A stretch of 64,000 nucleotides of DNA from JAOAFX01 sp049700315 (GCA_049700315.1 JBNAVN010000002.1:27169-91168), one strand, 5' to 3'; shown: positions 8,958 through 18,514, numbered from the stretch's first letter. The notes: generated by a model not told the origin, from the sequence alone. A program made the numbers and translations.

Positions 8958-9910
8958 AAGTTTTGATCACAGGCATTTCTGGCTTTGCCGGCAGCCATCT
9001 TGCTGATTACCTCTTATCACTTAACAATGTTGAAGTTTTTGGAACAATCAAATGGCGTTCAAAAATAGACAACATTGAACACATTCTTGATAAGATCAAA
9101 TTCTATGAATGTGATATCAAAGATGCTTCAGCAATAAAGTATGTTATCAATGAGATTAGACCTGACTTTATTTTCCATCTTGCTGCTCAGAGCTATGTTC
9201 CTTTTTCCTGGCGTGCTCCTTCTGAGACTTTGACAACAAATATCCTGGGCGAGTTGAATCTATTTGAAGCAGTTCGGGAATTAAAACTTGATACAATGAT
9301 CCACATTGCGGGTTCAAGCGAAGAATACGGACTTGTATACCCTGAAGAAATACCGATAAGAGAAACAAATCCCTTAAGGCCATTGAGTCCTTATGCAGTA
9401 AGCAAGGTTGCTCAGGACCTGCTTGGTTATCAATACTACAAAAGCTATGCTCTAAAGATCATAAGAACAAGGGCATTTAACCATACTGGTCCAAGGCGCG
9501 GTGAAGTCTTTGTTACTTCCAACTTTGCCCGACAGATAATTGAAATTGAAAAGAAAAAAAGAGAACCGGTTATCTATGTAGGCAATCTTGAGGCAGTAAG
9601 GGATTTCCTTGATGTGCGTGATGTTGCAAAGGCATACTTTCTCGCTTTGAAAAAAGGTACGCCAGGAGAAGTCTACAATATTGCTTCAGGCAAAGGAGTA
9701 AAAATAAAAGAGTTACTTAATACAATGCTCAAAATGACCAATTGCAATCTGAAGGTCATTCAAGATCCAGCCCGTATGAGACCATCGGATGTTGAGTTGC
9801 TCGTTGGCTCAAACGAAAAATTCAAGTCCACCACTGGCTGGCAACCGGAAATTCCATTTGAAAAAACAATTAAGGATCTTCTTGATTACTGGCGGTCAAG
9901 AATCTCATGA
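8954..9910 (+). CDS. NAD-dependent sugar dehydratase, GDP-mannose 4,6-dehydratase-like
   Basis: Extended short-chain dehydrogenase acting on a nucleotide sugar, 318 residues. The Rossmann glycine motif TGISGFAGS is at 6-14, the catalytic Y147-x3-K151 is in YAVSK, and SSEEYG (121-126) supplies Ser and Glu. The segment RRGEVFVT (181-188) is close to the GMD hallmark, whereas nearby FNHTGP resembles reductases (RMD). I favour a GMD-like 4,6-dehydratase making GDP-4-keto-6-deoxymannose for the product of the next gene. UDP- or dTDP-sugar substrates cannot be excluded. It overlaps neighbours on both sides by ATGA. Confidence 0.8.
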   Translation: MKVLITGISGFAGSHLADYLLSLNNVEVFGTIKWRSKIDNIEHILDKIKFYECDIKDASAIKYVINEIRPDFIFHLAAQSYVPFSWRAPSETLTTNILGELNLFEAVRELKLDTMIHIAGSSEEYGLVYPEEIPIRETNPLRPLSPYAVSKVAQDLLGYQYYKSYALKIIRTRAFNHTGPRRGEVFVTSNFARQIIEIEKKKREPVIYVGNLEAVRDFLDVRDVAKAYFLALKKGTPGEVYNIASGKGVKIKELLNTMLKMTNCNLKVIQDPARMRPSDVELLVGSNEKFKSTTGWQPEIPFEKTIKDLLDYWRSRIS

Positions 9911-10848
9911 ACCGAATTCTGATTACTGGTGCTGAAGGCTTTGTTGGTTCCCACCTGATAAAAGTCTTGAAAGAATCTCTTGATATCATTATTCCTACCT
10001 GTTTCCCTCTACTGAAACCTAAACGAGGGAAATTTGTCAGTATGGACATAATGAATATTGAAATGGTGCGTGAGGTTTTTAAGTCCCATAATCCTGATAT
10101 CATATTTCATCTTGCTGCTGTTAGTTCGGTTGCCAAATCATTCCTTGATCGTCCATTCACTTACAATACAAATATTATGGGCACGATCAATCTTCTTGAA
10201 GCGGCGCAGTCTCTTAATAAAAAAACCAAATTCATCTTTGTTTCTACATGTGAAGTTTATGGTGGCGGTGATAATCTAAAAGAAGATGCAAAAATCACCC
10301 TGAAAAATCCTTACGCAGCAAGCAAGTATGCATCCGAGCTAATTTGCAGTGAATACGGTAATTCAGGTATAGACATAGTCATCTTAAGGCCATTTAATCA
10401 TACTGGACCCGGACAATCAGATGACTTCGTTCTTCCTTCAATTGCCCGGCAGGTGGCTGAGATTGAACGTGGCAAGAAGATACCGCTAATTGAAGTAGGT
10501 AATATTGAAATAAGAAGAGAATTCATAAATGTTATGGATGTGGTGCTGGCTTACAAACTTGCCATAGAAAAATGCCCTAACGGAGAGATCTATAATATCT
10601 CTTCAGGCAAAGGCCATACCCTTGCTGAAGCCATTGACCTTTTCAAGAAACTGGCAAAAGTCAATTTTGATATCAAAGTTGATCCGTCCCGCCTGCGTAA
10701 GACTGACATTGCAGTGCTTATAGGCAACGGCGAAAAATTTTCAAAATTGACCGGTTGGGTCCAAAAAATCTCATTTGAAAAGACAATTGAAGACCTGTTA
10801 AATTACTGGCGTGCAAAAACACAAAATTCACGCAGACAAGAACATTGA
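9907..10848 (+). CDS. NAD-dependent sugar reductase/epimerase, GDP-4-keto-6-deoxymannose reductase-like
   Basis: Extended SDR protein, 313 residues, paralogous to the preceding gene. TGAEGFVGS is at 7-15, FVSTCEVYG at 111-119, and Y136-x3-K140 in YAASK. RPFNHTGPGQ and the following DDFVLPSIARQ are typical of RMD enzymes, which reduce GDP-4-keto-6-deoxymannose to GDP-D-rhamnose. Paired with the GMD-like enzyme it would supply a deoxyhexose for the glycosyltransferases downstream. The exact product is inferred from family resemblance only. Confidence 0.8.
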   Translation: MNRILITGAEGFVGSHLIKVLKESLDIIIPTCFPLLKPKRGKFVSMDIMNIEMVREVFKSHNPDIIFHLAAVSSVAKSFLDRPFTYNTNIMGTINLLEAAQSLNKKTKFIFVSTCEVYGGGDNLKEDAKITLKNPYAASKYASELICSEYGNSGIDIVILRPFNHTGPGQSDDFVLPSIARQVAEIERGKKIPLIEVGNIEIRREFINVMDVVLAYKLAIEKCPNGEIYNISSGKGHTLAEAIDLFKKLAKVNFDIKVDPSRLRKTDIAVLIGNGEKFSKLTGWVQKISFEKTIEDLLNYWRAKTQNSRRQEH

Positions 10849-10893
10849 AAAACAAAGATATGAATTTTCCCGTTTTTGTTCCTTATTTAAATT

Positions 10894-11985
10894 ATGAATA
10901 TTTTGGTAATTAATTGGCAGGATTGGCAGAATCCCTATGCAGGCGGCGCCGAGGTGTATTTTTATGAGATATTTGTGCGTTTGCTTAAAAAGGGCCATAA
11001 AATTATGCTTCTTTGCAGTAAAGGACCCGGGCAGAGCCGTTACGAGATTCTTGAAGGCTTTGAAATTTTTCGTATTGGTAAGAGATTCAATTTCAATTTC
11101 TATATACCGTTTGCTCTTCGCTCAATACTACGACATAGAAAGGTTGATATCATCATTGACGACCAGAATAAAATTCCATTCTATTCCCCGCTTTATTCGC
11201 GAAAAAAGAATTTCATAATGATTATGCATCTTTTTGGAAAAACAATCTACAAAGAAACCAATTTTGCCTTTGCAAGTTATGTATTCGGAACCGAGCGGCT
11301 TATTCCAATGATGTATCCTCACTCCCATTTCATTGCCATTTCTCATAGCACGGCTGAAGATTTGAAAAACATGGGCGTGAAAAAAAGAATATCTGTTGTT
11401 TATTGTGGAATTCCTGAAGTCACCAATGATTCTCCTGTTGTGCGCCAGAAAAACCTTGTTGCTTATGTCGGTCGTGTTAAAAAATACAAGTCCATTGATC
11501 ACCTGATTTATGCCGTAGATAGATTAAGAAAAGAAATTTCTGTTGAACTGACTGTCGTTGGTGATGGCGATGCCCGGCAGGAATTGGAAAAACTCAGCAA
11601 AAAACTGAATTTGCCGGTAGATTTTAGAGGATTTGTAGATGAAAGAGAAAAATATGAGGTGTATTATCGGGCCAAGATCATTGTTCAACCTTCTATCAAG
11701 GAAGGCTGGGGGTTGACAGCAGTTGAAGCTCAGGCCTGCGGGACACCTGTGGTTTGTGCCGATTCACCGGGGTTAAAAGAAACCCTTATTGATGGAAAGA
11801 CTGGTTATTTATATGAATATGGGAATATCAACCAACTGTGTAGCAGAATCAAAGATTTGCTTCTTGATGACAATAAATGGCTTGATTTCTCAAACGCTGC
11901 GCGCAGGTGGACAAAAAAATTTTCCTGGGATAATTCAGCGGAAACAATGGAAAAGATCCTTTTGGAAAAAAGCAGTACTGTATGA
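10894..11985 (+). CDS. GT4-family glycosyltransferase
   Basis: GT-B fold retaining glycosyltransferase, 363 residues. The N-terminal half has the GGAE acceptor-side loop (17-20). The C-terminal half carries the nucleotide-sugar-binding E-x7-E motif (E270 and E278 in KEGWGLTAVEAQ) followed by CGTPVV. It probably adds a sugar, perhaps the deoxyhexose made by the two preceding enzymes, to a cell-surface glycan on the cytoplasmic face. A 45-base gap precedes it. I see neither a clear Shine-Dalgarno site nor a convincing promoter there. Its stop overlaps the next start by ATGA. Confidence 0.88.
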   Translation: MNILVINWQDWQNPYAGGAEVYFYEIFVRLLKKGHKIMLLCSKGPGQSRYEILEGFEIFRIGKRFNFNFYIPFALRSILRHRKVDIIIDDQNKIPFYSPLYSRKKNFIMIMHLFGKTIYKETNFAFASYVFGTERLIPMMYPHSHFIAISHSTAEDLKNMGVKKRISVVYCGIPEVTNDSPVVRQKNLVAYVGRVKKYKSIDHLIYAVDRLRKEISVELTVVGDGDARQELEKLSKKLNLPVDFRGFVDEREKYEVYYRAKIIVQPSIKEGWGLTAVEAQACGTPVVCADSPGLKETLIDGKTGYLYEYGNINQLCSRIKDLLLDDNKWLDFSNAARRWTKKFSWDNSAETMEKILLEKSSTV

Positions 11986-14240
11986 ACTTTGCAGTAATTC
12001 TATTCTCCATAATTGTTAATGAACCCTGTTTAGTCTTTTTTTCTCTACCCGATAGTCTTACTGATTTTTCCATTGCTCTCCAGAATTACGAAAAAGGCAA
12101 TTACCGAACCGCTCAGGTCCTCCTGGAGAATTTTGTTAATGAAAATCCTGATGATACTTTGGTTCCCGAAGCAACCCATTATTTGCTGAAAATCTATGAC
12201 CAGAAAAACGATTTCACAAAATTCTTTGCTACCGCAAATCGCTATTTAGAATCTTTCAAATACGATAGAAGAAGAGGTGATATTTTCAATCTACTTTTGA
12301 ATAAACTTGTGAATACCAATTCATTTTTTCTTGCTTTTGCATATCTCAGAAAATATGACTATTTGCCTGTTAATGACGCGCTTATCAGTCTCATAGTTTT
12401 GAACCTTGGAACCCAGGGTTTTTGCCTTGACGAACTGCTACAACTATATCCTGAATACGATTCATTGAAGATACTAAAAGCCCTTTCTCTTGAAAATCTG
12501 AAAGACCGACACGAAATATTCAAAACGATTAAAAACATCAAAGGAAAATTGTACATAATTGAAAATTATCTCGCCTCGGAAGACACCGTCAGCGCCTTTA
12601 ATGAATACCGAACTGTGAAACTTGAAGAAATCCCTGCAGATATGCTCTATCAATGGGCACAGATATCACTCGTCCTCAACCCGTCTGACTTAGCAAACAT
12701 AATTTCTCATATGCAAATATACCCATTCATGAAAGAAAAGATAAAAATTCTGAATATTTTTGTCACGAATGAATTACCCGATGATATTAATATTCAGGAT
12801 AAAAAGGACATAGATGTCATTCAGAAGTTCATCAGGACCCACCACATTGATTCAAACCGGCTATTTCTGCCCGAAAGCATCAATATTGATTCAATTCTTA
12901 CTGATACTACGAAGGCCGAAGACATTCTTGTATTTTTCAGGGAAAATTCACCGAGAAATTTCTGCCTGGATTCAATATACTGCACATTATTATTGAAAAA
13001 ACAAAGATACTCTGATGCTTATGATGTCATCAAAGAATATCTTGAATATCCTGAAACAAAACATTATGCCCGGATGGTCAGGGCACTAAAGTGTTTTGGA
13101 GAAAAAGACTACAAATCGGCGCTTAATGATTTTATCTTCATTTCAAACAAAGACCAATTCTCTAAAGTGGTATATGCAGAATGCCTTCAATATACAAATC
13201 ATGATCCATCAACGATCTACGAAGAATTGCTTGGTAGTTGCAGTGATTCACTGCTCCGCCAGAGAATCCTGAGCAACTACATCAGCCATAAATTCCAGAA
13301 TTATGAATACTCGGCAATAGCAAAACTGGATCAAAAGGAATTCAGCGGTGATTCGCACCTGGTCAAACTCTATCTTTTGAGTCTTGTCCATAACGGCAAG
13401 AGAGAATATGCAAAAACACAATATGTAAAATTGAATGGTCAACTTGACCTTGATTTCTACATTGCTGAAGTACAATATCTCATTGAAAGTAAAAACTGGA
13501 AAAGAGCCAACTTTATCCTGGATTCATTACTGAATATCCCGGCATATAAAAATAATGAAATCCTGAATTATAATGCCTGCCTGGTTCCTTTTCGCAGTGA
13601 AGACTACACACTTGCTGAAACTCGCCTTGCAAAGTTTTGCAAAAAATTCAAGAGTAGTAAATACTACTATCAAGCATTATTTAAATTGGGTACACTAAAA
13701 TATTTAAGACAGGAATTTGATTCTGCCGCATATTACTATGGTCTTGCCTCAAACGATAGTTCGTTATATATAGAAGCCACTCAGAACCAGCTGCTTGCCT
13801 GCAAAAAAGCAGAAAAATGGCAGGATGTGATACAGATTGGGAAAAAACTTGCTGATATTAGTTCTGATTCAATCAAAGCAGAATTCCATTTTGAAATTGG
13901 CTATGCCTTTTTAAGACGTGGTATGGTCGACAACGCTATTGTACATCTAAAAATGGCTACAGCGTTGAACTCACTCGTTGATTACCACTACTGGCTCGGT
14001 GAGGCATATCTAACAAAAGGTGATTTTGCAAGGGCACTGTATCAATACGAAAAGATTGTCAACAACTTCAAGAAAGATGAGATGTGGTATCCTACCGCCT
14101 TTTTTAAAATCGGGTTGAGTCTGGAAATGCTCAATGAAATTCAAGAAGCAAAGAAAATATACACCACCCTCCTTAAAGAGCGGGGCGCGGCTGATGTCTG
14201 GGGTAGCGAAGCCAAAAAAAGACTGGAGTTGCTAAGATGA
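11982..14240 (+). CDS. Exported tetratricopeptide-repeat protein
   Basis: A 752-residue protein with a hydrophobic N-terminus (about 1-20, probable signal peptide) and TPR-like helical repeats. These are clearest at about 25-110 and 525-750, for example the ALNSLVDYHYWLGEAYLTKG and ALYQYEKIVNN pattern near the C-terminus. It has no catalytic motif. TPR proteins of this type scaffold envelope assemblies. The position between GT4 and the LptE-like lipoprotein, with ATGA overlaps on both sides, suggests a periplasmic role in surface-glycan or outer-membrane assembly. The family is not otherwise recognised. Confidence 0.75.
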   Translation: MNFAVILFSIIVNEPCLVFFSLPDSLTDFSIALQNYEKGNYRTAQVLLENFVNENPDDTLVPEATHYLLKIYDQKNDFTKFFATANRYLESFKYDRRRGDIFNLLLNKLVNTNSFFLAFAYLRKYDYLPVNDALISLIVLNLGTQGFCLDELLQLYPEYDSLKILKALSLENLKDRHEIFKTIKNIKGKLYIIENYLASEDTVSAFNEYRTVKLEEIPADMLYQWAQISLVLNPSDLANIISHMQIYPFMKEKIKILNIFVTNELPDDINIQDKKDIDVIQKFIRTHHIDSNRLFLPESINIDSILTDTTKAEDILVFFRENSPRNFCLDSIYCTLLLKKQRYSDAYDVIKEYLEYPETKHYARMVRALKCFGEKDYKSALNDFIFISNKDQFSKVVYAECLQYTNHDPSTIYEELLGSCSDSLLRQRILSNYISHKFQNYEYSAIAKLDQKEFSGDSHLVKLYLLSLVHNGKREYAKTQYVKLNGQLDLDFYIAEVQYLIESKNWKRANFILDSLLNIPAYKNNEILNYNACLVPFRSEDYTLAETRLAKFCKKFKSSKYYYQALFKLGTLKYLRQEFDSAAYYYGLASNDSSLYIEATQNQLLACKKAEKWQDVIQIGKKLADISSDSIKAEFHFEIGYAFLRRGMVDNAIVHLKMATALNSLVDYHYWLGEAYLTKGDFARALYQYEKIVNNFKKDEMWYPTAFFKIGLSLEMLNEIQEAKKIYTTLLKERGAADVWGSEAKKRLELLR

Positions 14241-14761
14241 AACGCTGCCGGATCTTCAACATTAACTCACTACCCTGCCTACTGCTTATCATCAACTACT
14301 TACTGCTTGCTGTTTACTACTTACTAATTTCTGGTTGCTGTGGTTATTCTACTCGCTCTTTACTTCCCGGCTATATCAGAAAGGTTCATATAAAAATATT
14401 TGAGAATCAGACTTACAAACCAGGTCTCAATGAAATAGCAACCGAGACTACAATTGAGGCATTCCGCAATAACTCATCGCTTAAGATCGTCAGTGAGGAA
14501 CAGGCAGACATTGTAGTAAATGGTAAAGTCACAGGTTTTTCTAAAGATCCTCATGTGTATACGGGTGCCCTGGATGTGACACAATACAAGATAACAGTCA
14601 AACTATCAGTAACCTGCCTTGATCAGGTAAAGAATACAATCTTCTGGCAGGGTGATATTTCAGACTGGGCAATATATACGACTGACGAAGATGAAAGCAT
14701 TAAGGAAGCAATCAAACGGGCTGCTGAAAGATTGGTGACTACGATATTGACAAATTGGTAA
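14237..14761 (+). CDS. LptE-like LPS-assembly lipoprotein
   Basis: Probable outer-membrane lipoprotein that would plug LptD during LPS export, 174 residues. A long hydrophobic N-terminus ends in a lipobox (I31-S-G-C34). The mature part has the LptE-family beta pattern: IRKVHIKIFENQT, GLNEIATETTIEAF, an internal DIVVNGKVTGF strand and a C-terminal helix. Family resemblance is moderate, as usual for this fast-evolving group. Together with lpxA in this window it argues for lipid A-based LPS. It overlaps the TPR gene by ATGA. Confidence 0.75.
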   Translation: MKRCRIFNINSLPCLLLIINYLLLAVYYLLISGCCGYSTRSLLPGYIRKVHIKIFENQTYKPGLNEIATETTIEAFRNNSSLKIVSEEQADIVVNGKVTGFSKDPHVYTGALDVTQYKITVKLSVTCLDQVKNTIFWQGDISDWAIYTTDEDESIKEAIKRAAERLVTTILTNW

Positions 14762-14769
14762 GTATCGGC

Positions 14770-14797
14770 TTGACACAATTATTTTAATATCTATAAT
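14770..14797 (+). promoter_or_regulatory. Promoter of the GT2-PGT fusion gene (leaderless type)
   Basis: TTGACA (14770-14775), 16-base spacer, TATAAT (14792-14797). The ATG at 14806 is 8 bases beyond the -10 box. It gives the fusion gene transcription independent of the upstream operon. Confidence 0.75.
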
Positions 14798-14805
14798 TAT
14801 CTGAA

Positions 14806-16851
14806 ATGGAACCGGAGATTTCAATTGTTATAGTCAACTATAATGTTAGACATTTTGTAGAACAGTGCCTCATGGCGATTGAGCGCGCCAGGCACAATCT
14901 CGCCCTTGAAATCATTGTCGTTGATAACGCTTCGGTTGATGGTAGCCAGGCAATGATTAAAAGAAAATTCCCCCAAGTTTTGCTTCTTGAAAATCATAAG
15001 AATCTTGGTTTTGCAAAAGCAAATAATCAAGCATTAAAGATCGCCCGGGGTAAATATGTATTGATCCTCAATCCAGATACTTTGATTCAGGAAGATACGC
15101 TCGTCGCATTGAAGGACTTCCTTGATAAAAATCAAGATGTTAGTGCAGTCGGATGCAAGTTGATCAACCCGGATGGCTCTTTCCAGATTGCAAGCAGGCG
15201 TAGTATTCCAACACCCTGGGTCGCATTTACAAAGATCACTGGGTTAAGCAGGATTTTTCCAAGGAGCAAAATCTTTGCACGTTATAATCTTACCTATATC
15301 TCACCTGATATTGGGTGTGAAGTAGAAGTGCTTTCTGGTTCATTGATGATGGTTCGAAAGCAGGTCCTGACTGATGTTGGCTATTTTGATGAAGATTATT
15401 TTCTATACGGAGAAGATATTGATCTGTGTTACAAGATAAAGAAGGCTGGTGGGAAAATTTACTACACTCCTGTTACTAAGGCTATCCATTACAAAGGAGA
15501 AAGTACAAAAAAAGGAGAATTTTCATATATTACAAATTTTTATTCGTCAATGTTGATATTCATTGATAAACATTTCAAAAATTATTATTCGGTGTTTGTA
15601 AAATTTATTCTGACTGTCGGCATATATTTGCGGGCTTGCCTTGCTTATCTTTCTTCTCTCGTGAAAAACATCGCAACACCGCTCTTTGATTTTTTTCTAA
15701 TCATTTTGAGCATCTATCTGGCAATTAAACTATGGCTCCCCCATTATCAATTAGCGCGATTCCAGATGATCATTCCTGTGTATACCTTTGTTTGGTTCAT
15801 TAGCATTTATCTTGCCGGCGCCTACCATCCAGGGGGGAAATACCACCTGAAACAGTTGATTGGTGGAGCCACAGTTGGTTTTCTGTTAAACTCTACTTTC
15901 ACCTATTTCTTTAAGCAGTTTGCCTATTCGCGGGTTGTAGTATTAATTGCCTTCTTGCTTATTATACTGGTTCTGGGTATCTGGCGTGTTGCCTACCGCT
16001 GGATTGGTCCGCATTCAGTCAAACATCCAATTTCCAAATTAAGGCGTACAATCATTGTTGGCGCTGGCAAAGAGGGTACAAGGATCCTGAAGAAACTGAG
16101 AACCAGACCTGATATACCCTACGAAGTTTGTGGTTTTGTTGATTTTGACGAGAAGAATATCGGTAAAGAAATTGATGGTATTGAGGTTCTTTCAACCATT
16201 GAGAACATAAAAGATGTCATAAAAGTACAGAAGCTTGATGATGTGATATTCTCAAGTGACCGTTTGAGCAATAAACAGATCCTTGAAACAATTTCGTACG
16301 CAAGTGGTACTGGTGTGAACTTCCGTATCGTTCCCCACGAATTAGAATACATCATAGCAAAATCTTCTGTTGACGAAATCGATAGCCTGCCATTATTGGA
16401 CTTAATAAGCACGTACGACCCAATAGATCTTATGATAAAAAGACTCTTTGATATCTTTTCATCCCTGATTATTATCGTAGCTTCCTCGCCATTAATTCTT
16501 ATCAATTTTATTGCCGGAGCAAAAATTATCAGCAAGAAAATCCTTATTGAAAATGGCAGAGAAGAAAATATCAGTTTATTTGAAGGCGGTATCTCATTTT
16601 TGAGGAACCTGCCATTATTTTTCTCTGTATTAAAAGGTATTATAAGCCTGGTTGGTGCGGAAATAAGTGAACCTGAAAAAAACAAACATAAACCTGCTTA
16701 CAAGCCAGGATTAACCGGTTTTGTTCAGATCAAGGAACGTGAGAAGAAAAAACAATTAAGTTCTCAGGAAAAAGATTATTATAATCTCTACTATTTGAGA
16801 AATCGTTCTTTGATTACTGACCTGCAAATTTTGATTAAATCCCTGATTTAG
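14806..16851 (+). CDS. Glycosyltransferase 2 fused to a degenerate phosphoglycosyl-transferase-like membrane protein
   Basis: A 681-residue two-part protein. Residues 1-260 are a GT2 domain of the rhamnosyltransferase type, with VVDNAS at 38-43, the metal-binding NPDT at 89-92 and a late FLYGEDIDLC acceptor loop. Several membrane helices (about 265-400) and a Rossmann-like CoA-binding domain follow (IIVGAGKEGTRIL, from about 412). The C-terminus resembles polyprenyl-phosphate hexose-1-phosphate transferases (WbaP/PglC type): the re-entrant helix region at about 541-570, then FLRNLPLFFSVLKGIISLVG and PGLTGFVQ. The catalytic Asp-Glu pair normally found in the LDELPQL segment is absent, because that segment is shortened to NLPLF (601-605). 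The C-terminal half therefore probably does not transfer a phosphosugar and may only bind a lipid carrier. Confidence 0.85.
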   Translation: MEPEISIVIVNYNVRHFVEQCLMAIERARHNLALEIIVVDNASVDGSQAMIKRKFPQVLLLENHKNLGFAKANNQALKIARGKYVLILNPDTLIQEDTLVALKDFLDKNQDVSAVGCKLINPDGSFQIASRRSIPTPWVAFTKITGLSRIFPRSKIFARYNLTYISPDIGCEVEVLSGSLMMVRKQVLTDVGYFDEDYFLYGEDIDLCYKIKKAGGKIYYTPVTKAIHYKGESTKKGEFSYITNFYSSMLIFIDKHFKNYYSVFVKFILTVGIYLRACLAYLSSLVKNIATPLFDFFLIILSIYLAIKLWLPHYQLARFQMIIPVYTFVWFISIYLAGAYHPGGKYHLKQLIGGATVGFLLNSTFTYFFKQFAYSRVVVLIAFLLIILVLGIWRVAYRWIGPHSVKHPISKLRRTIIVGAGKEGTRILKKLRTRPDIPYEVCGFVDFDEKNIGKEIDGIEVLSTIENIKDVIKVQKLDDVIFSSDRLSNKQILETISYASGTGVNFRIVPHELEYIIAKSSVDEIDSLPLLDLISTYDPIDLMIKRLFDIFSSLIIIVASSPLILINFIAGAKIISKKILIENGREENISLFEGGISFLRNLPLFFSVLKGIISLVGAEISEPEKNKHKPAYKPGLTGFVQIKEREKKKQLSSQEKDYYNLYYLRNRSLITDLQILIKSLI

Positions 16852-16872
16852 AAAAAAATCCGCGTTGTTTTT

Positions 16873-17340
16873 TCACTCGTCTGGTGCCGGAGGCATATGG
16901 CGACCTCTTACTTCCCTTATCAAATCTCTTATTTCTCTCTCAAAGTCTTCCTGGAATATCAGGAATTTTGCCTGCTGAAGCGGAGTGAGCAAGTTTTTCA
17001 AATCCTTCATCTCTTCCATTTGTGCCACCATTCTTTTCTTCTGCAATTCCTGAAATCTATCCAAGACCTTCGCTATTTCTTGTTCTTTAGCGTTTGCCTT
17101 TATTAAATCCTTCAACTCCTTAAGTATTTCAAGTCTCTGCTTATGGAACTCCTGTTCATTCTTTCTCATCTCTTTTAAATGAGGAAAGAATTTTGTAACC
17201 TGTTCGTCACTGAGATCAAGCACCTCGGTCAATTTATAAATTCTCACCTTTTCAATTATCTCCCTTGGGTCTTTTTCATTACACCGTTCCTGAGCAGATA
17301 ACATTAATAAAGGCAATATCAGAAAAATCAATTTTTTCAT
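16873..17340 (-). CDS. Spy/CpxP-like periplasmic protein
   Basis: A small exported helical protein of 155 residues. It has a signal peptide (about 1-17), highly charged helices and an LTPLQQAKF segment (about 118-126) like the LTxxQ motif of Spy/CpxP periplasmic chaperones. It lies 44 bases downstream of the anti-sigma gene, with its own AGGAGG site. This sigma/anti-sigma/Spy order is common in ECF-controlled envelope-stress operons, so it is likely both a target and an effector of that system. It converges with the GT2 fusion gene across about 20 bases containing GAAAAAA and TTTTTTC arms that could act as a weak bidirectional terminator. Confidence 0.75.
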   Translation of the reverse strand: MKKLIFLILPLLMLSAQERCNEKDPREIIEKVRIYKLTEVLDLSDEQVTKFFPHLKEMRKNEQEFHKQRLEILKELKDLIKANAKEQEIAKVLDRFQELQKKRMVAQMEEMKDLKNLLTPLQQAKFLIFQEDFEREIRDLIREVRGRHMPPAPDE

Positions 17341-17383
17341 AAATACCTCCTGAGGTTAAAATTTCTCAACAATTGCAAAAATT

Positions 17384-17926
17384 TCATAGATATTCTTCGC
17401 CATACTTCTCACCTATGAGTTTTAGAAGTTTCTGTCTTTCATCTGTAGTCAATTCCCTGATACCATCATCAATATCCACAACAAAATATTGATCAAGCAC
17501 TGCAAATTGATTGACAATTCCACTATCAACTATTTTTTCCAGTAGTAATTTATTAAGATATTCATCCTGCGAAAAGTAGGAAATAGGTATTGCTATTTCT
17601 ACAGATTGTTCTTTTCTAAAATTGATGAAAAGAATAAATACCAGTATACCAAGTACAGGTGCCAGGATTCCTAAAATTTTCCAGAGCGGTCTTCTGAAAC
17701 TAATTTCTTTCCGGCGAATATCATCTTTTAATCTTTCAAAAAATTCCTTTTCAGGAATAGGGATTTCATCTTTATCTATTATTTTATAGATTTTCTGAAT
17801 TGCTGATAATTCTTCCTGACAGGTAACACAATCTCTAAGATGATTTCCAAAGATAGTCCTGCCCTGATTATCCATCAATCCTTCAAAATAATCAATCACC
17901 TTATCTTTGAATCTGCAGTTCTTCAT
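17384..17926 (-). CDS. Zinc-finger anti-sigma factor with one membrane helix
   Basis: A 180-residue ZAS-type anti-sigma factor. The N-terminal domain carries the H-x3-C-x2-C signature (HLRDCVTC, residues about 29-36), which binds zinc and the ECF sigma factor. A transmembrane helix spans about 82-102, and the C-terminal about 78 residues would lie in the periplasm. It sits immediately downstream of the sigma gene. In this family regulated proteolysis of the anti-sigma frees the sigma factor; a PrsW-like protease is encoded at 59352-60059. Confidence 0.85.
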   Translation of the reverse strand: MKNCRFKDKVIDYFEGLMDNQGRTIFGNHLRDCVTCQEELSAIQKIYKIIDKDEIPIPEKEFFERLKDDIRRKEISFRRPLWKILGILAPVLGILVFILFINFRKEQSVEIAIPISYFSQDEYLNKLLLEKIVDSGIVNQFAVLDQYFVVDIDDGIRELTTDERQKLLKLIGEKYGEEYL

Positions 17927-17935
17927 AAAATTATC

Positions 17936-17998
17936 CTACTCGTTAAATCTAAATCCCTGAATCCACTCATCGTCCAATTTACCTTCTCTCAGTTTCAT
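17936..17998 (-). CDS. Possible 20-residue coupling peptide between sigma and anti-sigma genes
   Basis: An ORF of 20 codons, MKLREGKLDDEWIQGFRFNE. It starts in an ATGA overlap with the sigma-factor stop and ends 9 bases before the anti-sigma ATG. It would carry ribosomes from one gene to the next. There is no independent evidence for a functional peptide; it may simply be coupling sequence. Confidence 0.3.
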   Translation of the reverse strand: MKLREGKLDDEWIQGFRFNE

Positions 17999-18510
17999 AT
18001 CCAGTCTTTGAGGAAAACTCTTAATTTACTAATTGCCTGGAAATGATTTGCCTTTGCAGCACCTGAAGATATACCCATTATTTCTCCAATTTCGTCAAAA
18101 GTGTATCCTTCATAGTACCTCAGGATAAAAGCCATTTTTTGTCGACCTGGTAACTTTGCCAGGGCATCATCTATTGCCTTTTTCAAAATCAAATTCCTTT
18201 CTGAAGGATTGGACATTGAGCTGTCAAGTACAATCTCATTACGCGACCTTCTCTTAAATGAGATACACGTATTGACCGCAATCCGATAGGCCCAGGTAAA
18301 AAATTTGCTTTTCTCGTTGAACTTCTTAAGGTTTCTATAAATCTTAATAAAAATATCCTGCGTGAGTTCTCGAGCATCTGCATCATTTCTAACATATCTG
18401 TAGCAAATCGAATAAACAGGCTGCTGATATTTCTCAAACAATGCATCAAATGCCTTTTCTTCGCCATCTTTATATCTTCTAACCAAAGATAAATCACTGT
18501 CATCATTCAT
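17995..18510 (-). CDS. ECF-family RNA polymerase sigma factor
   Basis: Group 4 sigma-70 factor of 171 residues with region 2 (about 20-90; YRYVRNDADARELTQDIFIKI, then FTWAYRIAVNTC) and region 4 (about 110-168; LPGRQKMAFILRYYEGYTFDEIGEIMGIS). The ATG at 18510 (MNDDSDLS) is preferred over an upstream TTG at 18525, because an ECF-like -10 box lies between them. It heads an operon with its zinc anti-sigma factor and a Spy-like protein, so it probably answers envelope stress. Confidence 0.92.
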   Translation of the reverse strand: MNDDSDLSLVRRYKDGEEKAFDALFEKYQQPVYSICYRYVRNDADARELTQDIFIKIYRNLKKFNEKSKFFTWAYRIAVNTCISFKRRSRNEIVLDSSMSNPSERNLILKKAIDDALAKLPGRQKMAFILRYYEGYTFDEIGEIMGISSGAAKANHFQAISKLRVFLKDWI

Positions 18511-18514
18511 TGTA

